Positions 40,813-49,825 of a stretch of DNA of 64,000 bases are shown here, piece after piece. The stretch's first letter is position 1. Each line of letters begins with the position of its first letter. Source of the DNA: JAEUPI01 sp963814435 (GTDB lineage Bacteria > Pseudomonadota > Gammaproteobacteria > Burkholderiales > Burkholderiaceae_C); contig CAWFCV010000013.1 in NCBI GenBank assembly GCA_963814435.1, positions 62,001 to 126,000 on the forward strand, written 5' to 3'. The position numbers were made by a program, and so were the translations under genes. The notes under the pieces are model-generated. The model did not search any database. It was given only the letters and a program-made list of their open reading frames with translations, and was not told the origin of the DNA.

Positions 40813-41776
40813 TCACGACCGCGACGCCAGCGCCTCGCGCATCGACTTGTCGCCCAGGCCCATGGGCAGCGGGAAGTCGACGGTCTCCTTCACGCCGGGC
40901 AGCGAGCGCACGCTGGTGCGCGCCCAGCGCGCGCAGCCGCGCGATCACCTGCCTGCACCAGCAGCTCGGGCGCCGACGCGCCCGCGGTCAGGCCCGACAG
41001 CGTGCGCCTGCTCGAACCACTCGGCGCGCAGGTCCTCGGCGCCCTCCACCATGTGCGCCGGCGTGCCCAGCCGCTCGGCCAGCTCGCGCAGGCGGTTGCT
41101 GTTGCTGCTGGTCGGGCTGCCGACGACGATCACCACGTCCACCTGCGGCGCCAGCAGCTTCACCGCGTCCTGCCGGTTCTGCGTGGCGTAGCAGATGTCC
41201 TGCTTCTTCGGCTCGCGCACGTGCGGGAAGCGGCGCTTCACCGCGGCGAGGATCTCGGCCGCGTCGTCCACCGACAGCGTGGTCTGCGTCACCACCGCCA
41301 GCCGGTCGCCGCGCGGCGTGCACGCCGGCGACGTCGGCCACGTCCTCGACCAGGTAGATGCCTTCGGTCGAGCTGGCCCATCGTGCCCTCGACCTCGGGG
41401 TGGCCCTTGTGGCCGATCATGACGAACTCGTAGCCTTCGCTTGCGCAGCTTGGCCACCTCGACATGCACCTTGGTCACCAGCGGGCAGGTGGCGTCGAAC
41501 ACCTGGAAGCCGCGCTGCGTCGGCCTCGTCGCGCACCGCCTTGCTGACGCCGTGCGCGCTGAACACCAGCGTGGCGCCGGGCGGCACGTCGGCCAGGTCC
41601 TCGATGAAGATCGCGCCCTTGGCCTTCAGGTCGTTGACGACGTAGGTGTTGTGCACGATCTCGTGGCGCACGTAGATCGGCGCGCCGAAGCGCTTCAGCG
41701 CGCGCTCGACGATCTCGATGGCGCGGTCGACGCCGGCGCAGAAGCCGCGCGGCTCGGCCAGCAGCACTTCGTGCAT
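40813..41776 (-). CDS. ispH: 4-hydroxy-3-methylbut-2-enyl diphosphate reductase, many frameshifts
   Basis: Last step of the MEP isoprenoid pathway. The intact N-terminus VLLAEPRGFCAGVDRAIEIVERAL has the first iron-sulfur Cys, with YVRHEIVHNTYVV and FSAHGVSKAV. After shifts, FDATCPLVTKVHVEVAKL (second Cys), AVVTQTTLSVDDAAEILAAVKRRFP, DICYATQNRQDAVKLL (third Cys) and VVIVVGSPTSSNSNRL follow, then the end VKETVDFPLPMGLGDKSMREALASRS with a stop at 40813-40815. At least five indels. A hairpin CGGTCGTG/CACGACCG at 40799-40821 spans the stop. Essential in most betaproteobacteria, so the breaks must be artefacts. Confidence 0.88.
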
Positions 41777-41791
41777 CAGTCGGCGCGGCCA

Positions 41792-42238
41792 TCACAGCAC
41801 CCCGATCACTGCACTTCGAACGTCACGGCTGGCCGGCCAGCGGGTGGTTGAAGTCGAACAGCAGCCAGTCGTCGCCGACCTCGCGCACCACGCCGGCATA
41901 ACCGGCCTGGCCGTCGGGCGTGGGGAACTGCACCACGTCGCCGACGTCGTAGCGCTGCGTCCGGTGTCGCCAGCTGGTCCAGCAGCGATGCGCTTCACGC
42001 GCTGCAGCAGCTGCCGGGTTGCGCTCGCCGAAGGCCTCGCCGGCGTCGAGCTCGAAAGTCTCGCGCTGGCCTCGCTGCCAGGCCGATCAGGCGCGGCTCC
42101 ATCGCCGGCGCCAGCTGGCCCGTCGCCGAGCGACAGCGTGGCCGGCTTGTCGCCGAAGGTGTTGACGACGTCGGCGCCGTCCGGCCCGGCCAGGCGGTAG
42201 TGCAGGGTCAGGAACGACCCGGGTTCGATGGCTTTCAC
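41792..42238 (-). CDS. fkpB: FKBP-type peptidyl-prolyl isomerase SlpA, several frameshifts
   Basis: Cytoplasmic SlyD-like isomerase without signal peptide. KAIEPGSFLTLHYRLAGPDG and VVNTFGDKPATLSLGDG open the domain; later text such as NPQLLQRVKRIA, VGDVVQFPTPDGQAGYAGVVREV and LLFDFNHPLAGQPVTFEVQV is found in different frames, so at least three indels break it. GTG at 42238 (VKAIEPGSF) is the likely start, preceded by an AAG. Coupling fkpB to ispH (lytB) in one operon is classical in proteobacteria and confirms both identifications. Confidence 0.78.
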   Translation of the reverse strand: MKAIEPGSFLTLHYRLAGPDGADVVNTFGDKPATLSLGDGPAGAGDGAAPDRPGSEASARLSSSTPARPSASATRQLLQRVKRIAAGPAGDTGRSATTSATWCSSPRPTARPVMPAWCARSATTGCCSTSTTRWPASRDVRSAVIGVL

Positions 42239-42319
42239 CTTGGCGAAGCAACGGCTGCGAATAGACTGGCCCGATTCTACGTGCCCACGCCCGGGCAAGC
42301 CGCGCGACACGCCCACGCC

Positions 42320-42998
42320 ATGTCGATCAAGGACATTGCCCGCCGCGGCCCGCCCGCGCGAAAAGCTGCTGGCCCACGGCCCGCGGCGCTGGCCGACGTC
42401 GAGCTGCTGGCGCTGCTGCTGCGCACCGGGCTGCCGGGGCAAGGCGTGCTGCAGCTGGCCGAAGCGGTGCTCGGCGCGTTCGAGCGGCTGGTCCGGGCCT
42501 GCTGCACGCCGGGCGCAGCGACCTGAAGCGCATCAAGGGCCTGGGCCCGGCCAAGCGCGCCGAGCTGGCGGCGGTGATCGAGATGGCGCGCCGCGCGCTG
42601 GCGCAGCGGCTGGCCGAGCGCGCCGGTGTTCGATGCGCCCGGCGCGCGGTGAAGCAGTACGTCGCGCTGGCGCTCGGCGCGCTGCGCACGAGGTGTTCGC
42701 GGTGCTGTTCCTCGACAGCCAGCACCGGCTGCTGCAGCTCGACGAGATGTTCCGCGGCACGCTGACGCAGACCAGCGTCTACCCGCGCGAGGTGGTGCGC
42801 CGCGCGCTGCAGCTCAACGCCGCGGCGGTGATCCTGGCGCACAACCACCCGTCGGGCGCGGCCGAGCCGTCGCGCGCCGACGAGTTCCTGACGCAGTCGC
42901 TGAAGCGCGCGCTGCAGCTGGTGGACGTGCGCGTGCTCGACCACCTGGTGGTCGGCCGCGGCCAGGTGGTGTCGTTCGCCGAGCGGGGGCTGCTGTGA
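42320..42998 (+). CDS. radC: RadC-family (UPF0758) JAB-domain protein, several frameshifts
   Basis: About 225 residues. The N-terminal helix-hairpin-helix text is recognisable across frames: PREKLLAHGP, LADVELLALLLRTGLPGQGVLQLAEAVLGAFE, then LKRIKGLGPAKRAELAAVIEMARRAL. The metalloprotease-like C-terminus is intact: HEVFAVLFLDSQHRLLQLDEMFRGTLTQTSVYPREVV and AVILAHNHPSGAAEPSRAD (His-x-His...Asp of the JAMM site). Despite the name, a DNA repair role has not held up; the function of the family is unsettled. Its stop overlaps the smr GTG start. Confidence 0.8.
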
Positions 42999-43655
42999 AG
43001 GCCACAAGGGCTGGACTCAGCTGCACGCGCTGCGCGATCGCGCTGCGCCAGGCGCAGGCCGACGCGGCCGAGCGGCAGGCACAGCTGGCGCTGCAGGCCG
43101 AGCAGCACGGCGCGCCGAGCAGCGCGATCTGTTCGCCATCAGCGTCGGGCGCGGTGCGCGCCGCTGCCGCCGGTGCACAAGGCGCGTGGCTCGACGCGAG
43201 CGCGCCGCAGCCGCACCCGCGCCAGCGCGAACTCGACGAGCAGCGCGCGATGCGCGAGGCGCTCTCCGACGAGGTCGACGTCGAGACGCTGCTGCTCACC
43301 GACGAGGGCTGAGCTTTCGCCGGCCCGGCATCGGGCCGGACGTGGTGACGCAGCCTGCGCCGCGGCGTCTGGGCGATCCAGGGCCAGCTCGACCTGCACG
43401 GCCTGAACCGCGACGAGGCGCGCGAGCAACTGGTGGCGTTCCTGCGCGAGTCGCACCGGCGCGGCGTGCGCTGCGTGCGCGTGGTGCACGGCAAGGGGCA
43501 TGGCTCGCCCGGGCAAGCAGCCGGTGCTGAAGGCCAAGGTGCAGCGCTGGCTGGCGCAGCGCGCCGAGGTCATCGCCTTCGCCCAGGCCAGCGCGCCGCA
43601 GGGCGGCGCCGGCGCGCTGCTGGTGCTGCTGGCGCCGCGCCACGGCACGCGCTGA
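42995..43655 (+). CDS. Smr-domain protein, several frameshifts
   Basis: About 220 residues: an N-terminal charged helical region, an acidic segment REALSDEVDVETLLLTDEG, and the C-terminal Smr domain with LSFRRPGIGPDVVT, WAIQGQLDLHGLNRDEAREQL (the LDLHG motif) and RCVRVVHGKGHGSPG, then APQGGAGALLVLL. These motifs occupy three frames, so at least three indels are present. Smr domains are small nucleases acting on branched DNA or on stalled-ribosome mRNA. GTG at 42995 overlaps the radC stop, and the stop is at 43653-43655. Confidence 0.75.
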
Positions 43656-43667
43656 CGCGCCGTTCGA

Positions 43668-44059
43668 TCAGCCGGCGCGGTTGCGCATCCAGTCGGCGGT
43701 GCCTTGCAAGTGCCTGTCCGAGCGCTGCTGCGAGTTGGGCTCCACGCCGCACTCGGCCATGGCCTTGCGCATGCAGGCCATCCACTGGTCGCGCTCGGCA
43801 TGCCGATCGCGTACGGCAGGTGCCGCGCCCGCAGCATCGGGTGGCCGAAGCGCTCGATGTAGTGGTTGGGCCCGCCGAGCCAGCCGCACAGGAACCAGAA
43901 CAGCTTGTCGCGCGAACCGTCCAGCGGCGTGGGGTGCAGCGCGCGCAGCCGCGCGAAGCCGGGCTCCAGGTCCATCAGGTCGTAGAAGCGGTCGACCAGC
44001 GTGCGCACGCCGGCCTCGCCGCCCAGCCGCTCGAAGGGCGACGCATCGGGCTGCGCCAT
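43668..44059 (-). CDS. group II truncated haemoglobin, one frameshift
   Basis: A globin of about 130 residues. SPFERLGGEAGVRTLVDRFYDLMD opens it, LFWFLCGWLGGPNHYIERFGHPMLRARHLP is the group II signature with the proximal His region, and QWMACMRKAMAECGV is the G/H helix text in another frame after a shift near 43800. Trp in QWM (position G8) is typical of group II. Such globins bind oxygen or nitric oxide and often detoxify NO or peroxide. It is four bases from the end of the diguanylate cyclase-MinD gene in the same direction. Confidence 0.82.
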
Positions 44060-44063
44060 CGCT

Positions 44064-45577
44064 TCAGCGCCCGATCAGGCGCGCCGCGGCGGCCACGATG
44101 GCCTGCGCGGCCGGGCTGCCGGGCAGCGTCTCGAGCAGCAGCTCGCGGCGCAGCACCGCCTCGCGCACCGCGGCGTCGAACGGCACCTCGCCCACCAGAT
44201 CGAGCTGCAAGGGGCTGGGCAGGCCGACGTTGACGTAGCGGTCGACCACCTGCTGCAGCTGGTGGCGGATCGCGCGCGCCTCGCCCGGGCGCTGCGTCTG
44301 GTTCACCAGCAGGTGCATCGGCCGCGGCGCTCTGGCTGCGTGGCCAGCACCTTGATGGTGGCGTAGGCATCGGTCAGCGACGTCGGCTCGGGCGTGGCGA
44401 CCACCAGCACCTCGTCGGCCAGCGACACGGTGTACAGCACCACGTCGGAGATGCCGGCGCCGGTGTCGAGCAGCACGCGGTCGTAAGCGCGGCGCGCACC
44501 TTCACGATCACGTCGTGCAGCTGGTCGCGCACCTCGGGCGTCAGGCGCGAGTACTCGACCATGCCCGGAGCCCGCCAGCAGCACCGAGAAGCCGCCCGGC
44601 GCCGGCAGGATGGCGTCTTCGAGCGTGGTCTTGCCGGTGAACACGTCGTGCAGCGTGAGCTTGGGGTACAGGTTCAGCACCACGTCCAGGTTGGCCAGGC
44701 CCAGGTCGGCATCGAGCACCAGCACCCGCTCGCCCTGGCGCGCCAGCGCCGCGGCCAGGTTGGCCGAGACGAAGGTCTTGCCGACGCCGCCCTTGCCGCT
44801 GGTGACGGCGGTGATGCGACGCGCCGGCGTCACTGTCGGGAAGTCCTGGAACTGCGTACTCGCGAACAACAAGCCCTTCTCCTCTGCACTGACCAGCGAC
44901 ACCGCCGCCGGCTCGAGGCAGCTGCGGTTGCGGCCTTCGCTCTTGGCCCGGTAGAGCTGCTGGTCGGCGCGGTCCATCCACAGGCGCGGCGTGGTGCGCA
45001 CCCATTGCGGCGCGAACGCGCCGCCGACGCTGACGGTGACCGTGATCGATTGGCCGGGCGTGACCTCCACCGGCGTCTGCGCCACGCGCACCCGAATGCG
45101 CTCGGCCACCTGCGGGCCGAAAGCCGCCGGGCAGTTGGGCAGCACGATCGAGAACTCCTCGCCGCCCATGCGCGCCACCAGGTCCATCGGCCGCACCGTG
45201 TCGGCCAGCGCCTGGCCCACCGCACGAATCACCAGGTCGCCCGCGGCATGGCCATGGGTGTCGTTGACACGCTTGAAGTGGTCGATGTCCAAGGTCAGCA
45301 GCAGCGCGGGCTCGCCGGAGCGCGCCACGCGGTCGATCTCGCGCGCCAGGGCGAGCTCGAAGGTACGGCGATTGGCCAGGCCGGTGAGCGCGTCGCGGCT
45401 GGACAGATCAACCAGCGCGTCGATCAGCTCCTGCAGCCAGGCCGCGCTGCCGGGTGCGCCGTGCAAGGAGGCCCGGCCCGATTGACCCAACAGCTGCATG
45501 GCCACGTCGAGCTGCAGCGCATGCGGCGGCGGCTCCCCTGGAGGGGGCGGCGACGGTTCGGGCGCACGCGGGTCCAA
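44064..45577 (-). CDS. diguanylate cyclase (GGDEF) fused to MinD/FlhG-type ATPase, frameshifted in the C-terminal part
   Basis: One unbroken frame joins two modules. Residues about 60-215 are a GGDEF domain: RDALTGLANRRTFE, LLTLDIDHFKRVND, inhibitory-site RPMD at 129-132 exactly five residues before the active GGEEF at 138-142, then ADQQLYRAKSEGRN. After a 40-residue linker (LFASTQFQDFPTVTPARR), residues 255 on are MinD/FlhG-like: VTSGKGGVGKTFVSANLAAAL with the deviant Walker A at 262-268, VLVLDADLGLANLDVVLNL, and DTGAGISDVVLYTVSLADEVLVV. Shifts near 44570, 44485 and 44330 lead to MHLLVNQTQRPGEARAI and the end LIGR. TTG start at 45577. The fusion itself lies in a clean frame. It would couple c-di-GMP to flagellar number or polar placement. 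Confidence 0.8.
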
Positions 45578-45734
45578 GGTGCCTCGGGTCCTGCCATCGG
45601 GCGAGTTCGCGACGAGGCCAGTCTAGCAGTGCGACCCTGCGCAACAGCACGCTGATATGCGGCGCAATCGCCTGCCATCTGCGTGGCTGCCGGCGCGCAG
45701 GCGCGGTGTCGGACAGGGCACTAATCGTGCGGCG

Positions 45735-46016
45735 TCACTCGCTGCGCCACGCCGCGCTGCGTTGATGCTCGGCGACGCTGGCGCGGGCCACGGCCTCGGC
45801 CAGCAGGTCGTCGGGCGCGCCAATGTCGCGCAACAGGTGCGGGCTGAGCTGCAGCAACGCGGCGCGCACCGCCGCGCGCCGGCGCGCGGCCTGCCATTGC
45901 GCCCACCCGTGGCGGGCCGAGTCGGCGTGGCGCCGCGTGGCGTCGAGCGCGGTGTCGAGCGCGCGGACCCAGGCGGGCCTCGAGACGACGAGCAGATGGG
46001 GCAGTGGGGTCGGCAT
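45735..46016 (-). CDS. DUF1127-like small protein
   Basis: A 93-residue protein, basic in the middle (RRRAAVRAALLQLSPHLL), with the DUF1127-type motif LLQLSPHLLRDIGAPDDLLAEAVA. DUF1127 proteins are small, often arginine-rich, and some bind RNA and affect phosphate or nucleotide metabolism. ATG at 46016 (MPTPLPHLLVV) is followed by no signal peptide. It is divergent from a LysR gene with a palindrome in the 104-base gap, so that regulator may control it. Confidence 0.6.
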   Translation of the reverse strand: MPTPLPHLLVVSRPAWVRALDTALDATRRHADSARHGWAQWQAARRRAAVRAALLQLSPHLLRDIGAPDDLLAEAVARASVAEHQRSAAWRSE

Positions 46017-46058
46017 GACGGGCCTTTCCTTCAGGGGAACCGTGATGTGCAGAATAGC

Positions 46059-46079
46059 TATCCAAGCCATCCTTGGATA
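46059..46079. promoter_or_regulatory. perfect palindrome between DUF1127 and LysR genes, candidate operator
   Basis: TATCCAAG-CCATC-CTTGGATA, eight-base arms with five-base spacer, centred in an A/T-rich island between divergent genes. The position matches where LysR regulators bind to control themselves and a divergent target. It lacks a stem-terminator context. Confidence 0.6.
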
Positions 46080-46120
46080 TCGCTATCTTTTGGCCTATTT
46101 GGTTAGATAATCCGACCATC

Positions 46121-47125
46121 ATGGCCCGACTACCGTTGCAGGGATTGGCCAGCTTCTGCACCATCGCGCGCACCGGCAACCTGCGCGCGGCGGCAGACGA
46201 GCTGCATCTGACGCACAGTGCGGTCAGCCAGCAGCTTCGTCTGCTGGAGTCACAGCTCGGCTTTCAGCTCTTCGATCGGCGCGCCCAGCGCATCGTGCTG
46301 AACGCGGCCGGCGCGGCGCTGCTGCGCTCGGTGGGTCCGGCGCTGGATCAGATCGACGACGGCGTGCGGTCGGCCGCGGCCGCCGCCGCCGGCGCCCACC
46401 TGCGCATGCGCGTGAGCGTGCTGCCGTCGTTCGCCCAGCGCTGGCTGTTGCCGCGCATCGGCGACTGGCATGAGCGACACCCCGACATTGCGATCGAACT
46501 GCATGCCTCGCAACAGGTGGTGGACTTGCCGCGCGAAGGCTTTCATGCGGCGCTGCGCCAGGGCAATGGTGTCTGGCGCGGCCTGCGCGCCGAGCGGCTG
46601 ATCGACTCGCCGCGCGTTCCGGTCGGGGCGCCACAAGCGGCGCAGCGCCTGCTCGGTGCCGACGCACGCGCGCTGGCGCACGAGCCGCTGCTGGGCAGCG
46701 CGTCGATGTGGGAGCGCTGGTTTGCGCTGTCCGGCCTGAAGGTGCGCGTCAATCCCGTCGCGGCGTTCAACGACGCCGGGCTGATGCTGCAGGCTGCCGA
46801 GCAGAACCTGGGCATCGCGCTGGCGCGCGAGGTGTTGGCCGCGGACGCGCTGCGCGAGCGTCGCCTGTTCCGGCTGTCGACGCTGGCCCTGCCCGAGGAC
46901 AGCGTCGACGCCTACTGGCTCGTGTATCCCGATGCGCTGCACGACTGGCCGCCGTTGCAGGCCTTGCGCAACTGGCTGCTGGGCCAACTGGAGCAGTCGC
47001 AGCGGGCCTGGGCCGCGGCCGATGCCTCACCGCTCAAATCGCCGGCAGGAACAACTGCTGCAGGTCGGACAGGAAATCGAAGCCGCGCGCGGTCGGCCAC
47101 ACGCGCGCCAGGTCGCGGCCGATGA
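46121..47125 (+). CDS. LysR-family transcriptional regulator (GcvA-like)
   Basis: Regulator of 334 residues. The winged helix-turn-helix is LQGLASFCTIARTGNLRAAADELHLTHSAVSQQLRLLESQLGFQLFDRRAQRIVLN, close to GcvA and AmpR types. The effector domain follows (LRMRVSVLPSFAQRWLLPRIGDW; GLMLQAAEQNLGIALAREVL). The last 90 bases run into the hemW 3' end on the opposite strand, and the final 30 residues are low-complexity and basic, so the natural stop may have been lost by an indel or lie in the overlap. Ligand unknown. Confidence 0.82.
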   Translation: MARLPLQGLASFCTIARTGNLRAAADELHLTHSAVSQQLRLLESQLGFQLFDRRAQRIVLNAAGAALLRSVGPALDQIDDGVRSAAAAAAGAHLRMRVSVLPSFAQRWLLPRIGDWHERHPDIAIELHASQQVVDLPREGFHAALRQGNGVWRGLRAERLIDSPRVPVGAPQAAQRLLGADARALAHEPLLGSASMWERWFALSGLKVRVNPVAAFNDAGLMLQAAEQNLGIALAREVLAADALRERRLFRLSTLALPEDSVDAYWLVYPDALHDWPPLQALRNWLLGQLEQSQRAWAAADASPLKSPAGTTAAGRTGNRSRARSATRAPGRGR

Positions 47126-48376
47126 GGCCCCGCTGTTCGGCGGCCTGCAGCGCCGGCGCGATGATCGACACCGGCAGCCCGGTGCGCTCCACGAAGAGCG
47201 CCAGCGGAAATCCCTCGCGCAGACGCAGTGCGTTGAGCATGAACTCGAACGCCAGCGCGTCGCGCGCGACCTCGTGCTCGTTGCTGACCGCGTGGCCCGC
47301 GAGTGCGCGCTCGATGTAGCCGTTCGGCTCGCGCCAGCGCTGCTGACGCACCACGCGGTGCGGGAAGCTCAGCTTGCCGTGCGCGCCGGCACCGATGCCC
47401 AGGTAGTCGCCGAAGTGCCAGTAGTTCAGGTTGTGCTGGCAGGCCATGCCTGCGCGCGCGAACGCCGACACTTCGTAGCGCTGCAGGCCCGCGGCGGCGG
47501 TGTTCGCGGTGATCAGGTCCAGCATCTCGCTGGCCAGGTCGTCGTCGGGCAGCGGCGGCGGATCGAGCGCGAAGCGGGTGTTCGGCTCGATCGTCAGGTG
47601 GTACACCGACAGGTGCGACGGCTCGAACGCAAGGGCCTGGGCCAGGTCGCGTTGCAGCGCGATCAGGTCCTGCCCGGGCAGTGCGTACATCAGGTCGATG
47701 TTGAAGCGCTCGAACGCGTCGCGTGCCTCCTCGACCGCGGCCCGGGCCTGGCTGGCATCGTGCACGCGGCCGATGCGACGCAGCATCTCGTCGTCGAAAC
47801 TCTGCACGCCGATCGACAGCCGCGTGATGCCGGCCTGCGAGAAGGCGCGGAATCGTTCGCGCTCGAAGGTGCCGGGGTTGGCCTCCAGCGTGACCTCGCA
47901 GCCGGGCACCAGGGGCAGCAGCCCGCGCACCATCGACAGCAGGCGATCGATCGCCTCGGGCGAGAACAGGCTCGGCGTGCCGCCGCCGACGAACACGCTC
48001 ACCACCGGCCGACCCCACACCAGCGGCAGCGCCGCCTCGAGGTCGGCGCGCAAAGCGTCGAGGTAACGCCCCTCCGGCGGCGCGGCGCCGGCTGTCCGGC
48101 GCCGCGCCGTCCCGAGACCGACGCTCCCATTCGGGGGGGCGACGCTGAATGCGTCCCGGGGGCCACATAGACGTGCGAGTTGAAGTCGCAGTACGGACAC
48201 TTGGCCAGGCACCACGGCAGGTGCACGTACAGCGACAGCGGTGGCAACGCACCCAGCGCCAGCGTGCCGGGTCGCAGGTACGCCTCGATGGGCCGTGTCG
48301 GCGCTGCACCGTCGCGTCGCGCCGGCGCGATCGCCACCACGTCGCCTTTGCGCGCCGGCCGCGGCGAATCAGCCAA
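47034..48376 (-). CDS. hemW: radical SAM haem chaperone HemW, interrupted by a repeat-like insert with a frameshift
   Basis: HemW inserts haem into respiratory enzymes. The radical SAM motif YVHLPWCLAKCPYCDFNSH (Cys-x3-Cys-x2-Cys) is near residue 55; VFVGGGTPSLFSPEAIDRLL, TLEANPGTFE, RLSIGVQSFDDEML and FNIDLMYALPGQ follow, with the C-terminal HemW domain (CQHNLNYWHFGDYLGIGAGAHGKLSF). Between NSH and YLDALRADL there are about 105 bases where 30-45 are usual, including a C7/G7 run and a GGGGGGG...CCCGGGGGCC pattern like the intergenic repeats. The frame changes there. TTG start at 48376 overlaps rdgB by eight bases. Confidence 0.85.
48100..48175. repeat. GC-rich repeat-like insert inside hemW
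   Basis: Segment with a G7 run, CCCGGGGGCC and mirrored GACGCTGAATGCGTC / GGGAGCGTC-type short arms, sitting at the point where HemW normally has a short variable linker. It resembles the CCCCCTC/GGGGGG elements at 49768-49815 and 57205-57270. Boundaries are approximate. Confidence 0.45.
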
Positions 48377-48998
48377 TGCGCCAGACCTCGCGCAGCAGTG
48401 CGGCCATCCGGCGCGCCGCCAGTGCGCGGTGACTGATGTCGTTTTTGACCGAGGCCGGCAACTCGGCGACGCTGCACCCGTGTGTGGGCACCTGCACCAT
48501 GGGGTCGTAACCGAAGCCGCCGCTGCCCCGCGGCTCGCGCATCAGCTCGAGTTCCCAGCGGCCTTGTGCGATCAGCGGCTCGGGATCGTGCGCGTGGCGC
48601 AGCGCCACGAGCGTGCAGACGAAGCGGGCGCGCCGGTCCGCCACGCCGTGCATGCGCGCCAGCAGCAACGCCATGTTGGCGGCGTCCTGACGCTGGCGCA
48701 GTTGCTCGCGCCCGCCACCGGGCGCCGCCGCGTCGGCAAAGTGCGCCGAGGCGACACCGGGCGCGCCGCCGAGTGCATCCACGCACAGGCCCGAATCGTC
48801 GGCCAGTGTGGGGCCCTCGCACGCCCCTGCCGCGTGGCGCGCCTTAGCCAGCGCGTTCTCGACGAACGTTTCATGGGGCTCTTCGGCTTCGCTGACGGCC
48901 CACTGGCCCTGCGCCACCAGCTCGAGCGGCAGCGCGGCCAACAAGGTCTTCAGTTCGAGCAGTTTCTTGGCGTTGTTCGACGCCAGCACCAGCCGCAT
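48369..48998 (-). CDS. rdgB: RdgB/HAM1 XTP/dITP pyrophosphatase
   Basis: House-cleaning enzyme that hydrolyses ITP, XTP and dITP. A 209-residue intact protein with LASNNAKKLLELKTLL (SxNxxK), ETFVENALAKARHAA, LADDSGLCVDALGGAPGVASAHFA and GFGYDPMVQVP, SVAELPASVKNDISHRALA. Conserved order rph-rdgB-hemW on one strand is typical of betaproteobacteria. The end overlaps the hemW start and the ATG abuts the rph stop, so the three are translationally coupled. Confidence 0.93.
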   Translation of the reverse strand: MRLVLASNNAKKLLELKTLLAALPLELVAQGQWAVSEAEEPHETFVENALAKARHAAGACEGPTLADDSGLCVDALGGAPGVASAHFADAAAPGGGREQLRQRQDAANMALLLARMHGVADRRARFVCTLVALRHAHDPEPLIAQGRWELELMREPRGSGGFGYDPMVQVPTHGCSVAELPASVKNDISHRALAARRMAALLREVWRIG

Positions 48999-49729
48999 CA
49001 GGCGCCCCTCAGCGCCGCCTTCTGCAGCGCGACGAGTTCGCGAATGCCCTTGTCGGCCAGCGCCAGCAGGCGGTCCATCTCGACACGCGAGAACGTCTCA
49101 CCCTCGGCCGTGCCTTGCAGTTCGACGAACCCGCCGGAGCCGGTCATCACCACGTTCATGTCGGTGTCGCAGGCCGAGTCCTCGGTGTATTCGAGGTCCA
49201 GCAGCGGCACACCCTCGACGAGGCCCACCGACACCGCGGCGACGTGATCGCGCAACGGTGAACTCGCCAGCAACTGGCGCTGCATCAGCCAGGTCACGGC
49301 GTCGTGCGCCGCGACGAATGCGCCGGTGATCGCCGCGGTGCGCGTGCCGCCGTCGGCCTGGATCACGTCGCAGTCGAGCACGATGGTGCGCTCGCCCAGC
49401 GCCGCCAGGTCGAACACGCAGCGCATCGAGCGGCCGATCAGGCGCTGGATCTCCTGCGTGCGGCCGCTTTGCTTGCCGCGTGCGGCCTCGCGGTCGCCGC
49501 GGGTGTGCGTGGCGCGCGGCAGCATGCCGTATTCGGCCGTGACCCAGCCCTCGCCGCTGCCGCGCTTGTGCGGCGGCACCTTCTCTTCGACCGAGGCGGT
49601 GCACAGCACCTTGGTTTCGCCGAAGCTCACCAGCACCGAACCTTCGGCGTGCAGCGTGTAGCCGCGCTGGATCGCGACCGGGCGCAAGGCATCCGCGGCA
49701 CGGCCTCGCGTGCGCTGGAAATCGCTCAT
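48998..49729 (-). CDS. rph: ribonuclease PH
   Basis: Phosphorolytic 3'-5' exoribonuclease that trims tRNA 3' ends. A 243-residue intact protein: RTRGRAADALRPVAIQRGYTLHAEGSVLV, CTASVEEKVPPHKRGSGEGWVTAEYGMLPRATHTR, RTQEIQRLIGRSMRC, LDCDVIQADGGTRTAAITG (catalytic DxxQADGGTR) and LDLEYTEDSACDTDMNVVMT. ATG at 49729 (MSDFQRTRGR) is preferred over an upstream in-frame ATG at 49771 that lies in the repeat. Upstream are the PP2C phosphatase and kinase genes, possibly in the same operon. Confidence 0.95.
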   Translation of the reverse strand: MSDFQRTRGRAADALRPVAIQRGYTLHAEGSVLVSFGETKVLCTASVEEKVPPHKRGSGEGWVTAEYGMLPRATHTRGDREAARGKQSGRTQEIQRLIGRSMRCVFDLAALGERTIVLDCDVIQADGGTRTAAITGAFVAAHDAVTWLMQRQLLASSPLRDHVAAVSVGLVEGVPLLDLEYTEDSACDTDMNVVMTGSGGFVELQGTAEGETFSRVEMDRLLALADKGIRELVALQKAALRGA

Positions 49730-49767
49730 CGGGATCAGTCCGGCGCCGGGCCGACCCAAGCCGGACT

Positions 49768-49815
49768 GCACCCCCTCGGGGGGCAGCGCAGGCGCGCGGC
49801 GACAAGCGCGGGGGC
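49768..49815. repeat. CCCCCTC/GGGGGG intergenic repeat between rph and the phosphatase gene
   Basis: CACCCCCTCGGGGGGCAGCG followed by a GCGCGGCGACAAGCGCGGGGGCGG tract. The same plan, C-run, TC, G-run, then a GC-rich arm ending in a second G-run, appears at 57205-57270. Such elements are common between genes in Burkholderiales genomes. Confidence 0.5.
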
Positions 49816-49825
49816 GGTCATGGCC

